Part shown: positions 1 through 5,237 of the stretch, piece after piece
Layout: each line of letters starts with the position of its first letter
Position numbering within the stretch: the stretch's first letter is position 1
From: an uncultured Erysipelotrichaceae bacterium
GTDB lineage: Bacteria; Bacillota_I; Bacilli_A; Erysipelotrichales; Erysipelotrichaceae
Reading direction: 5' to 3'
Length of the DNA stretch: 5,715 bases
Assembly (NCBI GenBank): GCA_902796465.1
Contig: CADBPK010000265.1
Coordinates: 1-5,715 of the forward strand
Notes under the pieces: generated by a model
The model's database searches: none
Seen by the model: only the letters and a program-made list of their open reading frames with translations
What the model was told of the DNA's origin: nothing
Position numbers and translations under genes: made by a program

Positions 1-1781
1 CCGATGCCCAGCATCTGCTTTTCCCTCTCTTCCAGGATCCGTTTCTCGAACAGTTCCTTCTGGATGCATTCCTTGACAAAGCCGGCATATGCTTTCCGGC
101 CTTCCGGCGTCAGATGGATGCCGTCTGAATAGAAGTATTCATCATGTCCTTTTGAAAATTTCTGCCAGTCCACGATGATGACGTTGTCAAACTCCTCGCC
201 CAGAGAGCGGATGGTATCACTGTTGTCAAACTGCCAGTTGTTCGTTGTCGTCAGCCAGAAGATATCCCTGTCCCCGCAAAGACGGACGACTTCCTCGCAC
301 ACATCTTTCGGCAGTACACAGTTCGTACCGATGCCGATCACGACCGGATTGCCCAGTGTGCCGTCCTTGGCACGTTCTTCAACGATATCATGCAGAGGTC
401 CGTAGGAACGGCTTACCTTCGCATCAAAGTCACCGTTGGGGAATGTTTCATTCAGCTGCGGCACGGCTCCCAGCATAACGGAATCACCAATGCCGGTAAC
501 CGGCAGGCTGCTCGGATCGGAGGCGTCCGGATCATTCAGCATTTCCGCTTCCTTCCGCCGCTTTTCCATATACTCTTCCTGCCTGTCTTCCAGCATCTTT
601 TCATTTTCCGCCAGCTGTTCCTGCAGCTGGGCCATTTCCTTCGTATGATCTTCCGCCCTGATAATGTCATATCCGCCCATCAGGCAGAGGAAGAACAACG
701 GCAGGCATAATGATACCTGTACCAGACTGCGCACCACTGTCCTGTTGTCTTTCCGGATCCAGAGATCCGAAATGAAATGCAGAAGCCAGGATATGATGAC
801 CACAACCGGCACATACCACCAGCGGATCCCGCCGCTTCCCGCGATCATGAAGAACAGGATCGGATAATGCATCAGATACACTTCATAACTGATGGAAGCC
901 AGAGCTTTTGTATAACGATTCCGCAGTGAACGGAATACCGGATACATCGGATTGGTCACAAGCTGGATCAGAAGCAGCGTCAGAAGTGAAGTCACCAGGA
1001 ATCCGAACGGATACATGCCTGAAGACGGTCCGACATTCGTAAACAGCCAGAGAAGTGCAAGAATACCGAATCCCAATACGCTTTCACTGACCCATTTCTT
1101 CTTCAGGACTTTCAACACAGGACGGCCGCCCCGGATATTGACAAAAGCAAGTGCCATACCGACGAATACCGAAAAAATTCTGGCATCCGTACCATAATAT
1201 ACGCGCATATCCGGTGCCCCGCTGTGAATCAGGAGCGGTATTACAAACGACAGTCCTGCCGTAAGCAGGATAAAGGAAAGCCAGGCAGCCATAAAACTGT
1301 ATTTTTCCTGTACTTTCCGGTACAGCTTATAGATAAACGGCAGGATCAGCTCAAGCTGTATGAGCAGGGAGATATACCACATATGCGTAAACGGCGATTC
1401 CGTTACCCGGGCAAAATAAGACTGCCCGGCAGCGATCTGCCACCAGTTGTTGAAACAGCCAAGTACGCTGAGTGTTTCCGGTTTTTCATTCAGCCAGATG
1501 ATATCCGGCATATAACGCAGTGCAAAGATCGTCAGTCCAACCGTGATCACTACCGGCAGATACAGGCGCACCGCCCGTTTCTTCCAATATTCCTTTACAG
1601 AGAATTCGTGTCTCCTTGCGGCTGAAAGCACGAACAGATACCCGTGCATAACGAAAAACACACATACCGCAAGATATCCGCCCGGCAGCTGTTCCGGTGC
1701 TGCGTGGAAATTCACTACTGCGATCGTGCATATGATTCTCAAAAGATCCAGGCCGTAGTATGTTCCTCTTCTTCTTTTCAT
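1..1781 (-). CDS. OatA-like acyltransferase-3 / SGNH membrane O-acyltransferase (3' end cut by window)
   Basis: Predicted integral membrane protein that moves acyl (probably acetyl) groups across the membrane and attaches them to a cell-surface polymer; peptidoglycan MurNAc is the known OatA target, but the substrate here is not shown. I read 593 codons. Residues 1-370 form the acyltransferase-3 part: a YYGLDLLR start, a conserved-type NFH (H26), FFV-GYL near 42-49, a KKRAVRLYLP loop near 67-76, and about ten to eleven hydrophobic segments. A charged, probably coiled-coil linker (about 379-415) leads to an SGNH domain with GDSVML (Ser434), GIGTN (483-487) and DGIHLT (Asp553, His556), the same blocks as OatA. 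The charged helical tail after about 570 continues past the window edge, so the stop is not seen. The ATG at 1779-1781 is required to keep the conserved N-terminus; an in-frame TAG lies a short way upstream with no other ATG between. There is no Shine-Dalgarno sequence. Odd point: the usual Ser of the FFVxSGYL motif is His46. Family assignment is firm; the substrate is inferred. Confidence 0.93.
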   Translation of the reverse strand, partial: MKRRRGTYYGLDLLRIICTIAVVNFHAAPEQLPGGYLAVCVFFVMHGYLFVLSAARRHEFSVKEYWKKRAVRLYLPVVITVGLTIFALRYMPDIIWLNEKPETLSVLGCFNNWWQIAAGQSYFARVTESPFTHMWYISLLIQLELILPFIYKLYRKVQEKYSFMAAWLSFILLTAGLSFVIPLLIHSGAPDMRVYYGTDARIFSVFVGMALAFVNIRGGRPVLKVLKKKWVSESVLGFGILALLWLFTNVGPSSGMYPFGFLVTSLLTLLLIQLVTNPMYPVFRSLRNRYTKALASISYEVYLMHYPILFFMIAGSGGIRWWYVPVVVIISWLLHFISDLWIRKDNRTVVRSLVQVSLCLPLFFLCLMGGYDIIRAEDHTKEMAQLQEQLAENEKMLEDRQEEYMEKRRKEAEMLNDPDASDPSSLPVTGIGDSVMLGAVPQLNETFPNGDFDAKVSRSYGPLHDIVEERAKDGTLGNPVVIGIGTNCVLPKDVCEEVVRLCGDRDIFWLTTTNNWQFDNSDTIRSLGEEFDNVIIVDWQKFSKGHDEYFYSDGIHLTPEGRKAYAGFVKECIQKELFEKRILEEREKQMLGI

Positions 1782-1791
1782 ATACCGGCAT

Positions 1792-1797
1792 ATTATA
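1792..1797 (-). promoter_or_regulatory. Probable -10 box (TATAAT) of the acyltransferase gene
   Basis: A perfect TATAAT on the minus strand ends 10 nt before the acyltransferase ATG. It lies inside a 13-bp palindrome at 1788-1800. The -35 region at 16-18 bp spacing falls in the T-tract of the preceding terminator and is poor (TGTTTT-like). With normal geometry transcription would begin near 1785, leaving a leader of about 4 nt. The box is seen directly; promoter activity is inferred. Confidence 0.5.
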
Positions 1798-1811
1798 TGC
1801 TATCTTGGGAC

Positions 1812-1834
1812 AAAAAAACAGACCGTTGGTCTGT
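1812..1834 (-). terminator. Intrinsic terminator of the luxS-lipoprotein-sortase operon
   Basis: On the minus strand ACAGACC (1834-1828), a 3-nt loop and GGTCTGT (1824-1818) form a perfect 7-bp stem followed by a run of T (down to 1812). The first stem base is the last base of the sortase TGA stop codon, so the terminator overlaps the gene end. It separates the sortase operon from the acyltransferase gene 30 nt further on. Confidence 0.85.
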
Positions 1835-2661
1835 CATATTTCAGGATAAGGTTTTCTTTCGATCTCCCTGCATATGATGATCTCACGGTCCAGATGTGCT
1901 CCTTCAATACAGGTCTGCAGGGTTATGAAGCGGTCCGGATAGTCCAGATCTTTCCCAGTATCGTAATACAGGCATTCCTTCAATCTTGCCCTGTATTTTT
2001 CATACTGATGTTCTGTGAAATTCGGCGTGTCATACATCAGGTCTTCCGGGATGTACTCACCTTCCAGCAGGTGACAGTTGTATACATAGATGATCTCATA
2101 GTAGACGATCTCATCTTCCAGTGCCATCGCCAGATATTTGTTGTCTTCATAATTCTCCTGTACAAGAAGCTTTGCCAGAGGTGTAAACATGACCGTTCTG
2201 TCCGGCGTTCGTTCCGGATAGACATAGTGGCCGTATATGGCGCAGTTCTGGTCTTTCGTATAGTCACAGGTATACTCCATGCATATGGAGCCCCAGGAAC
2301 GGTATTCTCCCGTTTCCCAGGCATGATACAGATAATAATCATTGTCCGTTCCCTGGAATACCGGCTGATGCACAAGTCCGCTCTGAAAGCAGAGAATTCC
2401 CTGCAGATGTCCGTCCACAGCCAGATCATCTGCGAATTCCTTCTTCAGTTCCAGCAGCCGGTCATCTTCGAATTCCCATTCTTCCTTCGGCACAGGTGTT
2501 GGCTCCGGTGTCGGTTCCGGCGTCACTTCTGCCGTTGGCACGGGGGAAGGAACAGGTTTCTCTGCGGCTTTTTTCAGAAGAAGGAAAAGTCCGGTCCCGG
2601 CAGCGAGAACTGCCAGCACCAGAATCCATTTAACGCTCTTTTTCAGTTTTCTTTTTTTCAT
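1834..2661 (-). CDS. Class B-like sortase (cysteine transpeptidase)
   Basis: Membrane-anchored transpeptidase that would cleave a C-terminal sorting motif of exported proteins and join them to the cell wall or to each other. The protein has 275 residues. It starts with a basic tip and one membrane segment (about 11-29), then a Pro/Thr/Glu spacer (about 36-59) that would hold the catalytic domain off the membrane. The sortase fold follows: PVFQGTDNDYYL (100-111), GHYVYPE with catalytic His145, ITLQTC with catalytic Cys251, and Arg259 in LDREIIIC, eight residues after the Cys. Strand order and the DNxYYL block match class B sortases better than class A or C. It is the last gene of the luxS operon, starting 6 nt after the lipoprotein stop. 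No Shine-Dalgarno precedes its ATG, so translational coupling to the lipoprotein gene is likely. No protein with an LPXTG- or NPQTN-type sorting signal is encoded in the window, so its substrate is unknown. Confidence 0.93.
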   Translation of the reverse strand: MKKRKLKKSVKWILVLAVLAAGTGLFLLLKKAAEKPVPSPVPTAEVTPEPTPEPTPVPKEEWEFEDDRLLELKKEFADDLAVDGHLQGILCFQSGLVHQPVFQGTDNDYYLYHAWETGEYRSWGSICMEYTCDYTKDQNCAIYGHYVYPERTPDRTVMFTPLAKLLVQENYEDNKYLAMALEDEIVYYEIIYVYNCHLLEGEYIPEDLMYDTPNFTEHQYEKYRARLKECLYYDTGKDLDYPDRFITLQTCIEGAHLDREIIICREIERKPYPEI

Positions 2662-2667
2662 AATATT

Positions 2668-3702
2668 TCAGTTTTCTGTTTCCACCGGGTTCATCTGCCA
2701 TTGCTCATAAACTTCAAGCCCGATACGCTCCCGGATCCAGTATGTCGTAAAGTGATTGTAAAAATATCCATCCATGTCGGTGATCTCACCGTCTTTTATA
2801 TAATAGTACCCTTCCGGGCTTTTTTCCGTTTCATGTTTGAAAGCATAGGAGATCTCGTACACGGAACCGTCTTTTGTGGTAAAGGTGTAATGTTCCTGAT
2901 CTCCCTCAGGGTTAAAGCCATTGCGGTTCAGCAGTTCAAACAGGGACGCAAAGGAAACCCCGTAGCTGAACCTGTCGGCAGTCAGATCCGGATAGAGTGT
3001 AAAAGTACCGTCCGGCATCAGTACTCCGAGCCGGTGAGGACTTTCCGAAAGGGTCTGTTCAATTTCCTCCGGGGAGAATTCATACATACACGGATACCGC
3101 TGATCCACGCAGCACATCAGCAGGTTATTTTCCCCTTCCGCAAGATTCGGTTCTGCCTGCATCACAATTCCGTGCCAGTCACCCTGCGAAGCTTCATAAT
3201 CCCCGGTCCGTCGGTAAGGATGATCAAATATGAACGAATAGTTCAGACTGATACCGTCCGGTTTCTGACTCTGCAGGCTCATCAGCTCCGCGTTCAAAGC
3301 CTGCATTCCTGCCCTGCCGGTATAGGTGCCGGTCAGCGTGCTGCTCAGCATTTTTTCATTTTCTTCTGTTTCCAGCGTGATCAGGTCATGTTCCGTTTCT
3401 TCATAGAACTTTTTCAGATGCACGTCATTGTAGTCATCCCACAGGGAATTGGTCATCGCTTCCATGCCCCAGTAATAATTATCCAGCACATGGAACACCG
3501 TACCGTCCTTCTCCGTGACCGTCCAGAGATAATCCGTATAGTCATCTTCGCCCTTGACCTCTTCCGGCTCTTCCGACAATTCAAAAGATTTCAGCCCGTG
3601 CTGATCCTTTACATATTTGCGGATATCATCCGGCCCGTAGTCCTTTGTGCACCCTGCCAGCAGGATGCCCGCCAGCAACGCACAGAGCTGTTGTTTTTTC
3701 AT
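2668..3702 (-). CDS. Unrecognised secreted lipoprotein (344 aa)
   Basis: I do not recognise the family. The N-terminus MKKQQLCALLAGILLAGC is a compact type II signal with lipobox L15-A16-G17 and lipidated Cys18, so the mature protein should be tethered to the outer face of the membrane. The mature part is acidic, rich in Tyr, Trp, Glu and Asp, and has no further membrane segment or C-terminal sorting motif. A beta-hairpin-like motif occurs twice: residues 60-72 (WTVTEKDGTVFHV) and 272-284 (YTFTTKDGSVYEI), with a looser echo at 229-237 (MPDGTFTLY). This suggests two diverged copies of one small domain. I chose the ATG at 3702 because it gives the lipobox signal directly and has a good Shine-Dalgarno. 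A longer frame to 3753 would add 17 residues ahead of the signal and overlap luxS. The gene lies 1 nt after luxS and 6 nt before the sortase, so all three should be cotranscribed. It could be a surface-binding or accessory protein of the sortase; no function is shown. Confidence 0.88.
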   Translation of the reverse strand: MKKQQLCALLAGILLAGCTKDYGPDDIRKYVKDQHGLKSFELSEEPEEVKGEDDYTDYLWTVTEKDGTVFHVLDNYYWGMEAMTNSLWDDYNDVHLKKFYEETEHDLITLETEENEKMLSSTLTGTYTGRAGMQALNAELMSLQSQKPDGISLNYSFIFDHPYRRTGDYEASQGDWHGIVMQAEPNLAEGENNLLMCCVDQRYPCMYEFSPEEIEQTLSESPHRLGVLMPDGTFTLYPDLTADRFSYGVSFASLFELLNRNGFNPEGDQEHYTFTTKDGSVYEISYAFKHETEKSPEGYYYIKDGEITDMDGYFYNHFTTYWIRERIGLEVYEQWQMNPVETEN

Positions 3703-3703
3703 T

Positions 3704-4183
3704 TCAGTCTCCCTGATAGTGCAGATGCCTGCCGTCGATATTCTCCAGGACACAGAGATACTTCTTCGCGTACCAGTGCGCCATGTTCAGATTCATATCG
3801 AGGTAATTGCCGCAGTCCCTGGCAGCAGCGCCGGGAACCTCCCCTTCAAAATCACGTATAAATACGAAGAGATCCTTCATCAGTCCAACGATGTCTTCCG
3901 ATTCCAGATCCCCTTCCAGGATCAGATAGAAACCTGTCCGGCATCCCATCGGTCCGAAGTAGACCGTCCTGTCCTTCCACTCTGCGTGATTGCGCAGATA
4001 GGTGGCGCCGAGATGTTCAATTGTATGCACTTCCGCCGTATTCATGACAGGTTCCTTGTTCGGCGTTGTCATGCGCAGGTCAAATGTCGTCAGCGTGACA
4101 TTGCCGAAGCGGTCTTTTCTTGAAACATATATACCCGGTTCCAATACCAGGTGGTTTACCTGAAAGCTGGCTATTTTTTCCAT
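3704..4183 (-). CDS. luxS: S-ribosylhomocysteine lyase LuxS (AI-2 synthase)
   Basis: Cytosolic metalloenzyme that splits S-ribosylhomocysteine into homocysteine and 4,5-dihydroxy-2,3-pentanedione, the precursor of autoinducer AI-2; it completes the two-step recycling of S-adenosylhomocysteine after Pfs. The 159-residue protein is full length for the family. Metal ligands are His53 and His57 in HTIEH plus Cys124 in ARDCGNYLDMN. The catalytic residues are Glu56 and Cys81 in FGPMGCRTGFYL. The N-terminal FQVNHLVLEPGIYVSRKD and FDLRMTTPN blocks are also typical. The start at 4183 matches the usual MEKIASFxVNH beginning and has GAGGAA 7-9 nt upstream; the frame stays open to an ATG at 4297 but that part is not LuxS-like. 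It is the first gene of a three-gene minus-strand cluster with a lipoprotein and a sortase, an unusual partnership, and is divergent from the PP-loop gene. No pfs or methionine gene is in view. Confidence 0.98.
   Translation of the reverse strand: MEKIASFQVNHLVLEPGIYVSRKDRFGNVTLTTFDLRMTTPNKEPVMNTAEVHTIEHLGATYLRNHAEWKDRTVYFGPMGCRTGFYLILEGDLESEDIVGLMKDLFVFIRDFEGEVPGAAARDCGNYLDMNLNMAHWYAKKYLCVLENIDGRHLHYQGD
3709..3714 (-). promoter_or_regulatory. Shine-Dalgarno site deciding the lipoprotein start
   Basis: AGGGAG on the minus strand sits 6 nt before the ATG at 3702, inside the last codons of luxS. It supports the lipobox start over the upstream in-frame ATG at 3753. Confidence 0.75.
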
Positions 4184-4190
4184 ATCGATG

Positions 4191-4196
4191 TTCCTC
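4191..4196 (-). promoter_or_regulatory. Shine-Dalgarno site of luxS
   Basis: GAGGAA on the minus strand lies just upstream of the ATG at 4183, with the GAGG core 9 nt away. It fixes the LuxS start at the family-typical MEKIAS. Confidence 0.7.
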
Positions 4197-4247
4197 TTTC
4201 CCAAAAAGCGTATCAGACAATCCTGAAAATGAGAAGTGTGTTTCTGT

Positions 4248-4275
4248 TTGCACGGAAGGACAATCACCGTATAAT
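4248..4275 (+). promoter_or_regulatory. Probable promoter of the PP-loop gene (TTGCAC-N16-TATAAT)
   Basis: A perfect TATAAT (4270-4275) is preceded at 16 bp by TTGCAC (4248-4253), a partial -35 match. Normal geometry puts transcription start near 4282, which is 2-3 nt before the ATG at 4285. That would make the ATG at 4276 lie before or at the transcript start. I did not find a convincing luxS promoter on the other strand of this 101-bp divergent gap. Confidence 0.6.
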
Positions 4276-4284
4276 ATGTACCAT

Positions 4285-5133
4285 ATGGCAAGAACATTTA
4301 CTCCCGCGCAGGAAATCGAAAGAAGCGTGTTCCGGACATACAGGAAAGAACTCTGGGCACCGTTTTTGACAGCGCTCAACCGCTATGAACTGATCGCTCC
4401 GGGCGACAGGATCGCGGTATGCATCTCCGGCGGGAAAGACTCCATGTGCATGGCTGTCCTCTTTCAGATCCTTGCCCGTCACAGCGACATTCCCTTTTCC
4501 CTCGTCAACCTGGTCATGGACCCCGGCTATACCCCGGAAGTACGGAAACAGATCGAAGACAACGCTGCCCTGCTCGGACTGCCGGTAACATTCTTTGAAA
4601 CGAATATCTTCGCTGTTGCCAACAGCCAGCCGGGCAATCCGTGCTACCTGTGCGCCAGGATGCGCAGAGGCCACCTGTACAACAAGGCAAAGGAACTCTC
4701 CTGCAACAAGATCGCCCTCGGCCATCATCTGAATGACGCCATCGAAACGACCGTCATGGCCATGTTCTACAGTTCCAAACTGGAAACGATCATACCCAAA
4801 TCGCACAGCGAAAACTTCGAAGGCATGGAACTGATCCGTCCCATGTACTGCATCAAGGAAAATGATATCCTGCGCTGGGCAGACCACAACCATCTGCGCT
4901 TCATCCAGTGCGCCTGTTCCTTTACGGCAGCCGATGCGGCATGTTCCTCCTCCAAACGCAGGGAAGCGAAGGAACTGATCGCCGAACTGAAAAAAACAAA
5001 TCCGCACGTGGAAGACAACATATTCCGTTCTCTTCACGCCGTACGGATCGAATCATTTCCCGCCTATAAGGCAGACGGCAGGATGCACAGTTTCCTGGAA
5101 AACTACGCAGACGGCAATACCTTCAAAGACTGA
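4285..5133 (+). CDS. TtcA-family PP-loop ATPase (probable tRNA thiolation enzyme)
   Basis: Cytosolic N-type ATP-pyrophosphatase; family members adenylate a tRNA base and insert sulfur (TtcA makes 2-thiocytidine at position 32). Of 282 residues, the PP-loop is SGGKDS at 48-53, preceded by the strand RIAVCI. The adenosine-binding region MDPGY follows near 78-82, then a CYLC pair (Cys120, Cys123) in PCYLCARMRRGHLY, close to the first CxxC of TtcA. Next are GHHLNDAIETT (146-156) and RPMYCIKENDI (185-195). The second cysteine cluster is C209-x-C211 with another Cys at 220, followed by SSKRREAKELI. E. coli TtcA instead has a CxxC here, so this belongs to a variant subfamily; three of these cysteines may hold an Fe-S cluster. 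tRNA thiolation is inferred, and the exact base is unknown, so I give no symbol. Start: no Shine-Dalgarno fits; ATG 4285 is preferred because the TATAAT directly abuts the alternative ATG at 4276 (three residues longer). Monocistronic, ending before a strong terminator. Confidence 0.9.
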   Translation: MARTFTPAQEIERSVFRTYRKELWAPFLTALNRYELIAPGDRIAVCISGGKDSMCMAVLFQILARHSDIPFSLVNLVMDPGYTPEVRKQIEDNAALLGLPVTFFETNIFAVANSQPGNPCYLCARMRRGHLYNKAKELSCNKIALGHHLNDAIETTVMAMFYSSKLETIIPKSHSENFEGMELIRPMYCIKENDILRWADHNHLRFIQCACSFTAADAACSSSKRREAKELIAELKKTNPHVEDNIFRSLHAVRIESFPAYKADGRMHSFLENYADGNTFKD

Positions 5134-5166
5134 TGCAGTCTCCTGTACATGTTCATAAAAAGCATT

Positions 5167-5199
5167 AAAAAACGGTTTCATTTCAGAAACCGTTTTTTT
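5167..5199. terminator. Bidirectional intrinsic terminator between convergent genes
   Basis: A perfect 13-bp inverted repeat (5167-5179 and 5186-5198) with a 6-nt loop has an ACGGTTTC core flanked by A on the left and T on the right. Read on either strand it gives a GC-containing stem followed by a T-run (seven T on plus, six on minus). It can therefore end both the PP-loop transcript, 33 nt after its stop, and the sugar-acid kinase transcript, about 40 nt after its stop. Confidence 0.92.
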
Positions 5200-5237
5200 G
5201 GCTTATATGCAAGGGTTTTTCTGAATGTTACAGTGTA

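Noticed and set aside
1486..1791. Minus-strand frame starting at the ATG inside TATAATATG before the acyltransferase
   Set aside because: It reads the acyltransferase DNA out of frame and ends early. The frame from 1781 carries all membrane and SGNH motifs.
2488..2560. Tandem DNA repeat in the sortase gene
   Set aside because: The near-repeats encode the Pro/Thr/Glu spacer and are imperfect, so they are a protein low-complexity feature and not a separate repeat element.
1894..3861. Plus-strand open frame of 655 codons antisense to the sortase, lipoprotein and part of luxS
   Set aside because: It runs opposite to two convincing genes, has no recognisable domain, is rich in Phe, His, Arg and Ile as expected from the reverse complement of acidic coding DNA, and has no start signal. 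Its length is explained by codon bias of the genes below it.
4120..4284. Extended N-terminus of the PP-loop protein from an ATG at 4120
   Set aside because: The extra residues overlap luxS and its leader, are not family-like, and lie upstream of the TATAAT promoter element.
4184..4284. SAM or SAH riboswitch upstream of luxS
   Set aside because: I see no conserved riboswitch helices or an anti-terminator/terminator pair in this short gap, which also carries the divergent promoter.
4184..4297. Extended LuxS start at 4297
   Set aside because: The family begins at MEKIAS (4183), which has its own Shine-Dalgarno. The extension would overlap the divergent gene.
4264..5037. Minus-strand 257-codon open frame antisense to the PP-loop gene
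   Set aside because: The plus-strand frame carries the PP-loop and cysteine motifs. The antisense product has no coherent motif or ribosome site.
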